Assembly (NCBI GenBank): GCA_947446625.1 | Contig: CANFIE010000298.1 | Coordinates: 1 to 5,348, forward strand | Source of the DNA: Acetobacteraceae bacterium | GTDB taxonomy: Bacteria; Pseudomonadota; Alphaproteobacteria; Acetobacterales; Acetobacteraceae | Reading direction: 5' to 3' | Length of the DNA stretch: 5,348 nt | Shown: in pieces, positions 1 through 5,068 of the stretch | Layout of the letters: each line of letters begins with the position of its first letter | How positions within the stretch are numbered: the first letter of the stretch is position 1 | The notes under the pieces: generated by a model | Told to the model about the DNA's origin: nothing | What the model saw: the letters and a program-made list of their open reading frames with translations, nothing else | The model's database searches: none | Program-made: the position numbers and the translations under genes

Positions 1-600
1 CACGCCCAGCTGCGGGTGCAGCGTGGTGAAGGGGTAGTCGGCGATCTTCGGCCGGGCAGCGCTGGCGGCAGCGAGGAAGGTGGATTTGCCGGCATTCGGC
101 AGGCCAACAAGGCCGGCATCGGCAATCAGCTTCAGCCGCAGCCAGAGCCACATTTCCTGGCCCGGCCAGCCGGGATCGGCCCGGCGCGGGGAGCGATTGG
201 TGCTGGTTTTGAAATGGGCGTTGCCATGGCCACCATCGCCACCCGTGGCGATGACCACGCGCTTGCCGACCGCGTCGAGGTCGGCGAGCATGGTTTCCTT
301 GTCCTCGCCGAAGATCTGCGTGCCGGCGGGCACTTTCAGCACAACGTCGCTGCTGCCGGCGCCGGTACGGTCTGAGCCCGAGCCGTTACCGCCCTTGCGC
401 GCCTTGAAGTGCTGGGAATAGCGGTAGTCGATGAGGGTGTTGAGGCCGTCGACTGCCTCCACCACGATATCGCCGCCCTTGCCGCCATTGCCGCCGTCGG
501 GGCCGCCATATTCGATGAAGCGCTCACGCCGGAAGGCGATGACGCCGTCACCGCCGTCGCCGGCCTTCACCCAAACCTTGGCTTCGTCGAGGAACTTCAT
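1..600 (-). CDS. obgE: Obg-family GTPase (ObgE/CgtA), N-terminal 200 residues, runs off the left edge
   Basis: Obg GTPases bind the 50S subunit and act in late large-subunit assembly and (p)ppGpp-linked growth control. Reading down from the ATG at 600-598 gives an uninterrupted 200-codon frame starting MKFLDEAKVWVKAGDGG. The glycine-rich Obg fold fills about residues 1-158, with the hallmark runs GGPDGGNGGKGGD (about 32-44) and LIDYRYSQHFKARKG. The G domain follows: G1/P-loop GLPNAGKST at 166-174 and the switch I/G2 region PFTTLHPQLGV at 190-200. G3 to G5 and the variable C-terminus lie outside the window. The start is supported by alignment with the usual MKFVDEA-type N-terminus; the best ribosome-binding sequence is a modest AGGG about 10 nt upstream. 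It lies 71 bp after rpmA, the common rplU-rpmA-obgE order, but an intrinsic terminator intervenes. Identity is secure. Confidence 0.97.
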   Translation of the reverse strand, partial: MKFLDEAKVWVKAGDGGDGVIAFRRERFIEYGGPDGGNGGKGGDIVVEAVDGLNTLIDYRYSQHFKARKGGNGSGSDRTGAGSSDVVLKVPAGTQIFGEDKETMLADLDAVGKRVVIATGGDGGHGNAHFKTSTNRSPRRADPGWPGQEMWLWLRLKLIADAGLVGLPNAGKSTFLAAASAARPKIADYPFTTLHPQLGV

Positions 601-615
601 GGGAGTGGGACCCTA

Positions 616-644
616 AAACGAAAAACGGGGGCACGAGGCCCCCG
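616..644 (-). terminator. Intrinsic terminator after rpmA
   Basis: On the minus strand a 7-bp perfect GC stem (CGGGGGC/GCCCCCG, 644-638 with 632-626) encloses a 5-nt loop and is followed at once by TTTTT and then CGTTTT. This is a canonical rho-independent terminator. It lies between the rpmA stop codon and the obgE start, so it should end or attenuate the rplU-rpmA transcript. Confidence 0.85.
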
Positions 645-671
645 CTGCGTCGCACCAGAATGGTACGAGAC

Positions 672-941
672 TTATTCGGCGGCCTGCGCAACCGGCAGGA
701 CGGAAACATGCACGCGGCCTTCGGCCTTGCGCTGGAACTTCACATGGCCGTCGACGGTGGCATGCAGCGAATGGGTACGACCCACGCTGACATTCTCACC
801 GGCCAGCATCTTCGTGCCGCGCTGGGTCACGATGATGTTGCCGGCGCGAACCACTTGGCCACCGAACAGCTTCACGCCGAGGCGCTTGCCGGCGCTGTCG
901 CGCCCGTTGCGGGACGAACCGCCTGCCTTTTTATGTGCCAT
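672..941 (-). CDS. rpmA: 50S ribosomal protein L27
   Basis: Bacterial L27 sits at the peptidyl-transferase centre of the 50S subunit, with its N-terminal tail reaching toward the tRNA ends. The 89-residue product opens with the near-invariant MAHKKAGGSSRNGRDS and continues with GKRLGVKLFGGQVVRAGNI and the conserved QRGTK patch, all diagnostic; the length is normal for the family. There is no N-terminal extension needing cleavage of the kind seen in Firmicutes. The start at 941 is supported by a GAGGAG-type ribosome-binding site about 9 nt upstream, which overlaps the end of rplU. Only 15 nt separate it from the rplU stop, so the two are co-transcribed. A strong intrinsic terminator follows within 30 nt of the stop. 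Confidence 0.98.
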   Translation of the reverse strand: MAHKKAGGSSRNGRDSAGKRLGVKLFGGQVVRAGNIIVTQRGTKMLAGENVSVGRTHSLHATVDGHVKFQRKAEGRVHVSVLPVAQAAE

Positions 942-956
942 CTGTCAGCTCCTCGC

Positions 957-1274
957 TCAGGCCGCCGCGATTTCGGCGATACGCAGGACCGTCAGATCCT
1001 GGCGGTGGCCCTTCTTGCGCCGGCTGTTCTTGCGGCGGCGCTTCTTCAGCATGAGAATCTTGTCGCCGCGGGTCTGCTCGACCACCGTGGCGGTGACGCG
1101 GGCGCCAGCGACATAGGGCGCACCGATGGTCAGGTTGCCGTCGGTGCCCAGGGCCAGCACATCATTGAACGTAATGGTGCCGCCCGGCTCGGCTTCGAGC
1201 TTTTCCACCGTCAACACGGCGTTGGGCGTTACCCGGTACTGTTTTCCGCCGGTGCGGATCACTGCGAAGGTCAT
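957..1274 (-). CDS. rplU: 50S ribosomal protein L21
   Basis: L21 is an early-assembling 23S rRNA-binding protein of the large subunit. The 105-residue product starts MTFAVIRTGGKQYRV, which is the typical L21 N-terminus (MFAVI..GGKQY), and carries the basic C-terminal signature with KKRRRKNSRRKKGHRQ followed by LTVLRI. The length is normal. The frame stays open far upstream of 1274, but the homology begins at this ATG, so the longer reading is not used. The ribosome-binding site is poor (a GGA about 9 nt upstream), so translation may depend on leader structure. It is the first gene of the minus-strand rplU-rpmA unit, driven by the promoter at 1410-1439. Confidence 0.97.
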   Translation of the reverse strand: MTFAVIRTGGKQYRVTPNAVLTVEKLEAEPGGTITFNDVLALGTDGNLTIGAPYVAGARVTATVVEQTRGDKILMLKKRRRKNSRRKKGHRQDLTVLRIAEIAAA

Positions 1275-1403
1275 CGTGCGGTCCAGACTGGTCGCGCCAG
1301 CGTTAGGTGCCCCGGCCCACCACCAGAAGGCGGAGAACCAAAGCGAAGAGGTGAAAGCACGGCCGTTACACGACCGCAGGCGACGCGTGGGCACCGCCGG
1401 GAG
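1275..1403 (-). other. Predicted 5' leader of the rplU-rpmA transcript
   Basis: If the promoter at 1410-1439 is used, transcription begins near 1403 and leaves a leader of about 129 nt before the rplU ATG. It holds no supported gene. It contains two 7-nt complementary blocks (1389-1395 and 1306-1312, GGGCACC/GGTGCCC) that could close most of the leader into one domain. A competing pairing of GTGGGC near 1388 with GCCCAC near 1315-1320 is also possible. Whether this is a real autoregulatory leader is not shown by one sequence. Confidence 0.35.
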
Positions 1404-1409
1404 GCGCGG

Positions 1410-1439
1410 CTTATAGCGAGGTACGATTGGAAGAGTCAA
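1410..1439 (-). promoter_or_regulatory. Sigma70-like promoter for rplU-rpmA
   Basis: Read on the minus strand, TTGACT (1439-1434) is followed after an 18-nt spacer by TATAAG (1415-1410). Each box matches five of six consensus positions, striking in such GC-rich DNA. It is correctly oriented and 136 bp ahead of the rplU start, with no gene between. It diverges from the tRNA-Ser promoter about 30 bp away. Confidence 0.7.
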
Positions 1440-1470
1440 CGGCGCGGATGCAATTGATGGCAGAGAGGCG

Positions 1471-1499
1471 TTGCGCGCGGCGCCCAGCCCCCTTATACC
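1471..1499 (+). promoter_or_regulatory. Probable tRNA-Ser promoter
   Basis: TTGCGC (1471-1476), a 17-nt spacer and TATACC (1494-1499) lie 18 nt before the mature tRNA 5' end. The stretch after the -10 box is almost pure G+C (CGCGCCGGCCCCGCCGC), the kind of discriminator found at stable-RNA promoters under stringent control. Box matches are only moderate, so position and spacing carry most of the weight. Confidence 0.5.
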
Positions 1500-1517
1500 C
1501 CGCGCCGGCCCCGCCGC

Positions 1518-1607
<90 letters not shown>

Positions 1608-1636
1608 TACCTCCCCTCGCCACACATCGCAGACCA

Positions 1637-1650
1637 CCGCCTTTTGGCGG
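1637..1650 (+). repeat. Small hairpin 30 nt after tRNA-Ser
   Basis: CCGCC-TTTT-GGCGG forms a perfect 5-bp stem with a T4 loop. There is no T run after it, so it is at best a weak end or processing signal for the tRNA transcript. The rest of 1608-1720 shows no gene. Confidence 0.35.
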
Positions 1651-1720
1651 ATTATCAGGCACTTAAGGCGCCCTACTCGTCGCCAGCCATCGCCCTTATG
1701 CGCCACCAACCGCTTTTTTC

Positions 1721-1826
1721 TTGGGGGTTGGCTTGGGGGTGGGGTATTTCTGACCCCCAAGAGATGCGGGGTAGGACCAGCCGGCGGGCTTTCCCGCCCC
1801 TGCTACCCCCAGCAACCCTTGGGGGT
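1721..1826. repeat. Cluster of TGGGGGT heptamers upstream of the integrase
   Basis: TGGGGGT occurs at 1722-1728, 1734-1740 and 1820-1826 on the plus strand and at 1753-1759 and 1805-1811 on the minus strand; four of the five extend to TTGGGGGT. The first two are spaced 12 bp apart. Three more copies lie at 1944-1950 and 1977-1983 inside the integrase gene and at 3250-3256 (minus) just past it. Such iterated sites beside an att site would suit integrase arm-type binding or an AlpA-like regulator; the role is inferred. Confidence 0.6.
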
Positions 1827-1829
1827 AGC
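1783..1829 (+). promoter_or_regulatory. Two tandem hairpins immediately before the integrase start
   Basis: The first hairpin is GGCGGG-CTTT-CCCGCC (1783-1798). Three nt later comes a perfect 9-bp stem GCTACCCCC/GGGGGTAGC (1802-1810 with 1821-1829) around a 10-nt loop. The 3' arm of the second carries GGGGG at 1821-1825, the only G-rich stretch at ribosome-binding distance from the ATG at 1834, so the folded RNA would hide it. This could limit integrase translation; not shown experimentally here. Confidence 0.5.
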
Positions 1830-1833
1830 GGCA

Positions 1834-3177
1834 ATGGGCAGTCTTACGGTTCCGGCGATAAAAGCGGCAAAGCACCCCGGTAACGGCACCCGGCCGGCCC
1901 GGATTGGCGATGGGGATGGCCTTTACCTCCAGATCGCCCCGGCTGGGGGTAAGTCCTGGCTGTACCGCTATACCCTTGGGGGTAAGGCCCGGGAGATGGG
2001 CCTCGGCAGCGTGGCGCTGACCGACAAGGACGAGCAGGCCGGCGGCGTCACCCTGGCCCGGGCGCGAGACCTGGCGCGGGAGGCCAAGGCCAAGCTGCGC
2101 GAGGGGGTGGACCCTATCAATGCCCGCCTGCAGGCCCAGCGCGAGGCGGCGGCGGCGGCGAAGGCGGCCGAGGCGCGGGGACATAGCTTCGCGGACGTGG
2201 CCCGGGACTACATCGAGGCGCAGGCCGCCGGATGGAGCAATGCCAAACACGCCGCCCAGTGGACCACCACGCTCAAGACCTATGCCGAGCCGCACCTAGG
2301 CAAGCTGAAGGTGGCCGAGGTGGCGACGGCGGACGTGCTGAAGGTGCTGCAACATGACGGCCTGTGGACGGCCAAGCCCGAGACCGCGACCCGCGTGCGG
2401 GGCCGGATTGAGGCGGTGCTGGACTTCGCCGCGGTGAAGGGCTGGCGGGAGGGCGCCAACCCGGCCCGGTGGCGCGGGCATCTGGCCATGCTGCTGCCGA
2501 GGCGCAGTAAGATTGCCGCAGTGGAACACCATGCCGCCCTGGCGTGGCAGCAGGCTCCGGCCTTCCTGGCGGCGCTGCGCGGGCGGGAAGGCGTTGCCGC
2601 CCGCGCGCTTGAGTTGGCCATCCTCTGTGCCTCCCGATCCGGCGAGGTGCTGGGGGCGCGGTGGTCCGAGGTGGATATGGACGCTGCCCTCTGGACCATT
2701 CCGGCGGCCCGGATGAAGGCGAAGCGTGAGCATCGGGTGCCGCTGACGCCGGCGGCGCTGGAGGTGCTGCACGCCGTGCTGCCGCTGCGCGATGCCGAGA
2801 ACGCCAGCGACGATCCCTTCATCTTCCCGGGCCAGCGGCAGGGCCGCCCGCTCTCCTCCATGGCCATGACCATGCTGTTGCGGAAGATGAAGCGGCCCGG
2901 CGCCAAGCAACCCTGGACCGATCCGGCTGGGGAGGTGGTTACGGCGCATGGCTTCCGCAGCAGCTTCCGCGACTGGGCTGGCGAGGCGACGCACCACCCG
3001 CGCGAGGTAATAGAGCACGCGCTGGCGCACCTGCTGAAGGACAAGGCCGAGGCCTCCTATGCGCGGGGCACTCTGTTTGAGAAGCGCCGCGCGCTGATGG
3101 CGGATTGGGCAGCCTACCTGGCCAAGCCCGCTGCCAAGGTGGTGACGCTGCGCCCGAAGCAGGCCGCCGCCGGCTGA
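1834..3177 (+). CDS. int: P4-type tyrosine recombinase/integrase (DUF4102 arm-binding domain)
   Basis: It catalyses site-specific recombination between an element and its chromosomal attachment site, here presumably the tRNA-Ser 3' end. The 447-residue product has three regions. The N-terminal arm-binding domain (about 1-95) includes DGDGLYLQIAPAGGKSWLYRY and the ARARDLAREAKAKLREGVDP helix typical of P4-like integrases. The core-binding domain covers about 116-210, and the catalytic domain about 240-420. All six expected catalytic residues are visible: R268 (ASRSGEV), K295 (RMKAKREHRVPL), H372 and R375 (AHGFRSSFRDW), H399 (ALAHL) and nucleophile Y409 (EASYARG). It therefore looks functional. 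The frame is open back through the tRNA, but homology begins near the ATG at 1834, which has a GGGGG about 9 nt upstream, inside a hairpin. An in-frame TTG at 1819 is a less likely start. The length is normal for the family. Confidence 0.95.
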   Translation: MGSLTVPAIKAAKHPGNGTRPARIGDGDGLYLQIAPAGGKSWLYRYTLGGKAREMGLGSVALTDKDEQAGGVTLARARDLAREAKAKLREGVDPINARLQAQREAAAAAKAAEARGHSFADVARDYIEAQAAGWSNAKHAAQWTTTLKTYAEPHLGKLKVAEVATADVLKVLQHDGLWTAKPETATRVRGRIEAVLDFAAVKGWREGANPARWRGHLAMLLPRRSKIAAVEHHAALAWQQAPAFLAALRGREGVAARALELAILCASRSGEVLGARWSEVDMDAALWTIPAARMKAKREHRVPLTPAALEVLHAVLPLRDAENASDDPFIFPGQRQGRPLSSMAMTMLLRKMKRPGAKQPWTDPAGEVVTAHGFRSSFRDWAGEATHHPREVIEHALAHLLKDKAEASYARGTLFEKRRALMADWAAYLAKPAAKVVTLRPKQAAAG

Positions 3178-3213
3178 CGAGATCCGCGCCCGGCGGTTCC
3201 GGACAATCAGGGC

Positions 3214-3247
3214 GGCCGGCGGTAGTGCAGCGAACACCACCCCGGCC
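3214..3247 (+). terminator. Possible hairpin terminator after the integrase (no T run)
   Basis: The stretch 3178-3304 has no supported gene. Within it, 3214-3227 and 3235-3247 form an imperfect stem (GGCCGG, then GGT.GTG against CAC.ACC and CCGGCC, with one bulge and one mismatch) around a 7-nt loop. It lies 37 nt past the integrase stop but lacks a T tract, so it could equally be a rho-dependent stop, a 3'-end stabiliser or chance pairing in GC-rich DNA. A TGGGGGT copy on the minus strand follows at 3250-3256. Confidence 0.3.
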
Positions 3248-3304
3248 TAACCCCCATAGGTAGCGCGCGGCGCCCGCTTCAGCATCGAGGCACGCACCGC
3301 TGGC

Positions 3305-3619
3305 ATGTGGGGTGCGGAGCGCCCGACGTTGCATGGCGCGACTGAACTGCGTGCGCTGGCGGCCATACTGAACGCCGCCGTAGCCGCGCTGGAGGTGCAT
3401 GACGAGTTGCACGACTTCGACGACGAGGCCGCCACGATGCTGGCTGAGACGCAGGAGCCTACCGCCACCAGCAGGAAGCGCATGCCGCGTCATCGCAAGG
3501 GCGGAACAGGAATCGGCGGGGCTAGGCTGGCCCCCGAACGCCCGGCATCTCCGCGCCGGGCTGCCCCGCCGACAACCACGCGGAACACTGGAAGGGGTAA
3601 GTATGGCAGACAAAATTGA
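3305..3619 (+). CDS. Doubtful hypothetical protein, 104 aa
   Basis: I do not recognise this protein. The frame opens after a TAG at about 3258 and the only ATG is at 3305, with a weak GAGG about 14 nt upstream. Residues about 12-50 (ATELRALAAILNAAVAALE, then HDELHDFDDEAATMLAE) look like genuine acidic, amphipathic helices. The second half (about 58-104) is rich in R, P, T and G and looks like unselected GC-rich translation. The reading frame overlaps the first 17 nt of the better-supported gene at 3603. Possible readings are a small island protein with a disordered tail, a decayed gene whose C-terminus has drifted, or no gene at all. No function can be assigned. Confidence 0.35.
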   Translation: MWGAERPTLHGATELRALAAILNAAVAALEVHDELHDFDDEAATMLAETQEPTATSRKRMPRHRKGGTGIGGARLAPERPASPRRAAPPTTTRNTGRGKYGRQN

Positions 3620-4280
3620 GCAGTGGACACTCGCAGAGGCGTTCTTGTGGGTTCATTGCCGTAGCGCGCTTCGGGCCGAGGTTTGGCCAGTTGGCGCCTT
3701 CCTGCCGCCTGGCTGGACGGCAGGGATCTACGATAAGGCGACCGATGAGAAGGTAGCTGAAAGCCTCAATACCGTTGCATCTGCGATCAAGACGGCGGCC
3801 GCAGAAGGTCGGCTGACCATCTACGGTCGTCGCCTGCGCGACCCCGCCAGACCCGAAAGCGTCAACGACGAACCGGTTGAGGCCATTCCGCCAGAGGTGT
3901 TCTCGCGCCAATCGATCGCCTTGCTTCCCGGGCTGGGCGACGACAGCGGCACCGTCGGTCCCGGTGACGTAGAGGAGGGATTCGGTGCCACTGCCAACGC
4001 AGCAGATTTTCTAGGAAGCCTGAGGTGGGTCGCCATCACCGTCGCTGCCGCCGAGGTGAAACGCGCTTGGCCGGCTGACGCCGGTAGCTGCGCCTCTTGG
4101 ATGGCAACCTACGCGGCGCAGTTTTTGGAACAACACAGACGACCACCGTCGCGCGACAAGGAAGCCGTACCCGACGCACAGACAGCAGGCTTCGCCATCA
4201 ACCAAGCTCGCGCCGCCTATGCCGCCCTGCCTGTTCATCTGCGGGCCGCCAATCGCAAGCCGCGTGGCGCCAGCAAATAG
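3603..4280 (+). CDS. Conserved-looking island protein of unknown function, 225 aa
   Basis: No function is assigned. The ATG at 3603 is chosen over the longer open frame because a strong GGAAGGGG ribosome-binding site (3590-3597) ends 5 nt before it, and the upstream translation is low-complexity R/P/S. The product starts MADKIEQWTLAEAFLWVHCR and has a helix plus GRLTIYGRR at 61-77, IPPEVF at 95-100, an acidic glycine-rich linker (about 109-127), a segment RWVAITVAAAEVKRAWP at 141-157, and a basic C-terminal tail ending NRKPRGASK. The order of an N-terminal W..L.EA helix, a small 'G.L...GR' unit, then 'W..I.V...EVKR.WP' recalls hypothetical proteins near integrases and excisionases in alphaproteobacterial islands; that is pattern memory only. 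There is no signal peptide or membrane segment. It is cytoplasmic and possibly nucleic-acid associated, which is a guess. Confidence 0.8.
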   Translation: MADKIEQWTLAEAFLWVHCRSALRAEVWPVGAFLPPGWTAGIYDKATDEKVAESLNTVASAIKTAAAEGRLTIYGRRLRDPARPESVNDEPVEAIPPEVFSRQSIALLPGLGDDSGTVGPGDVEEGFGATANAADFLGSLRWVAITVAAAEVKRAWPADAGSCASWMATYAAQFLEQHRRPPSRDKEAVPDAQTAGFAINQARAAYAALPVHLRAANRKPRGASK

Positions 4281-4320
4281 CCGCACGATTCCAGCGTGCG
4301 CTAAGCGTGCGCTGTGCGGC
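4280..4320 (+). promoter_or_regulatory. Tandem 10-bp repeat inside an inverted repeat, upstream of the AlpA-like gene
   Basis: AGCGTGCGCT occurs twice, at 4293-4302 and 4304-4313, offset 11 bp (about one helical turn). Each copy is itself a near-palindrome (AGCG-TG-CGCT). The pair is enclosed by a perfect 7-bp inverted repeat GCCGCAC (4280-4286)/GTGCGGC (4314-4320), followed by TTCTTCGGTTT. It may be an operator for the downstream helix-turn-helix gene, a terminator for the 225-aa gene whose stop codon it touches, or both. Confidence 0.5.
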
Positions 4321-4382
4321 TTCTTCGGTTTAGGTCGCCATCATCCAGGCTCCGTCTCGCCAGCAACAAGGAGTGGCGAGCG

Positions 4383-4625
4383 ATGGCAAAGAATATCATT
4401 GAGAAGCGGGAAGCTCGGGCGACCCGCCTGGTTGTGGACCCGGTGTATGGCAGGCTGAACTCCACCTGCGACGCCTATGGCATTGGCGAAACCCTGATGC
4501 GGGAGTTGATCCGCGACGGGAAGGTGGTCGCCATCAAGTGCAACGGCCGGACGCTCATCGATCTGGCAAGCCTGCGGGCTTTCCTCGCGTCGTGCCCGCG
4601 CCTGCATGGCGGGGGGGCCGCCTAA
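4383..4625 (+). CDS. AlpA/excisionase-like small helix-turn-helix protein, 80 aa
   Basis: Proteins of this size and shape next to P4-type integrases act as transcriptional activators of the integrase or as recombination directionality factors that favour excision. The ATG at 4383 is preceded by AAGGAG (4368-4373) at 9-nt spacing, a clear ribosome-binding site; longer in-frame starts lack one. After a basic N-terminus (MAKNIIEKREARATR), residues about 24-47 (GRLNSTCDAYGIGETLMREL, then IRDGK) form the MerR/AlpA-like helix-turn-helix. A short wing, VVAIKCNGRTLIDL, follows at about 48-61, then the closing helix ASLRAFLAS. The specific role (activator or excisionase) is inferred from context. The gene ends in a G7 tract and its TAA overlaps the next ATG (TAATG). 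The possible operator at 4280-4320 would allow autoregulation. Confidence 0.85.
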   Translation: MAKNIIEKREARATRLVVDPVYGRLNSTCDAYGIGETLMRELIRDGKVVAIKCNGRTLIDLASLRAFLASCPRLHGGGAA

Positions 4626-4864
4626 TGGCCCGCCCGCACACCAGCACCCTCCCCGCCCCGGCCTGGGATGCGCCGGGCCAGCCCAGCCTGCGGGCTGCGC
4701 GGCGCGCGGTAATCGGCGCAACGGCCAACCTCACCTTCCATGTGGAGGCTGCGCGCCTGGCGCCCGAGGAAATCCGCAAGTTGGTGGCTGAGTTGGTCGC
4801 GGTTCTGGAAACCCACCGCGACGTGCTGGTGGTGCAGGCCATGGCCAGGGCAGCTTCGTCGTGA
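4625..4864 (+). CDS. Hypothetical protein, 79 aa, translationally coupled to the AlpA-like gene
   Basis: I do not recognise this protein. Its ATG shares an A with the TAA stop of the preceding gene (TAATG, 4623-4627), and a G7 tract 7 nt upstream may serve as ribosome-binding sequence, so it is probably translated by termination-reinitiation. The product has a proline/alanine-rich N-terminus (about 1-20) and then two likely helices: SLRAARRAVIGATANLTFHV (21-40), and about 46-77 with APEEIRKLVAELVAVLETHR. The second has a regular spacing of hydrophobic residues, suggesting a short coiled-coil or dimerisation helix. There is no signal peptide or membrane segment. The tight coupling suggests a partner or modulator of the AlpA-like protein; that is inference. 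Its TGA overlaps the next start (GTGA). Confidence 0.7.
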   Translation: MARPHTSTLPAPAWDAPGQPSLRAARRAVIGATANLTFHVEAARLAPEEIRKLVAELVAVLETHRDVLVVQAMARAASS

Positions 4865-4950
4865 TTGTGCTGGCCATGCGCGCCATCGCCATCTTCATCG
4901 CCGCGCTGGCAGCCCTTGGGGCGGCCAGCCTGCTGTCCTTCCCCAAATAG
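4861..4950 (+). CDS. Micro-ORF encoding a 29-aa hydrophobic peptide
   Basis: GTG at 4861 overlaps the TGA of the 79-aa gene by four bases (GTGA), a standard coupled start. The 29-residue product reads MIVLAMRAIAIFIAALAALG followed by AASLLSFPK, ending at the TAG of 4948-4950. Nearly the whole peptide (from about residue 8 to 26) is one hydrophobic segment, long enough to cross a membrane, with one Arg before it and Lys at the end. An internal ATG at 4876 would give 24 residues. There is no separate ribosome-binding site, consistent with coupling. Single-span micropeptides of this kind include toxins, holin-like peptides and membrane-protein modulators; nothing in the sequence chooses among these, and GC-rich DNA can encode hydrophobic Ala/Leu runs by chance. 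Confidence 0.45.
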   Translation: MIVLAMRAIAIFIAALAALGAASLLSFPK

Positions 4951-5068
4951 CTGCGGCCCGGCCGGCAAAGTAGCCAGCACGGGCCGCATGAAGGCACCAA
5001 CAGCAGCGCCTTCATACCACGCCGGGCTTTCCTTTTGCCAGCGCCGGGGCCGCCCCGGAGCATCCAAC
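4951..5068 (+). other. Short structured gap before the last ORF
   Basis: No gene is supported in this 118-nt gap. It has several self-complementary blocks: a perfect 8-bp stem ATGAAGGC/GCCTTCAT (4988-4995 with 5008-5015, 12-nt loop), the outer pairs GGCAAA/TTTGCC (4964-4969 with 5034-5039) and GCCCGGC/GCCGGGC (4956-4962 with 5021-5027), which cannot all form exactly together, and CCGGGG-CCG-CCCCGG (5044-5058) just before the next start. It could be an untranslated leader. Confidence 0.35.

Noticed and set aside
660..1457. 265-aa plus-strand open frame across rpmA and rplU.
   Set aside because: Antisense shadow of two ribosomal-protein genes with unmistakable signatures.
1741..1830. CRISPR-like array suggested by repeated TGGGGGT.
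   Set aside because: The units are only 7-8 bp, in mixed orientation and irregular spacing, with no spacer structure.
2296..3240. 314-aa minus-strand open frame opposite the integrase.
   Set aside because: Low-complexity G/R/H/Q-rich translation typical of the antisense of GC-rich genes, with the conserved catalytic integrase on the other strand.
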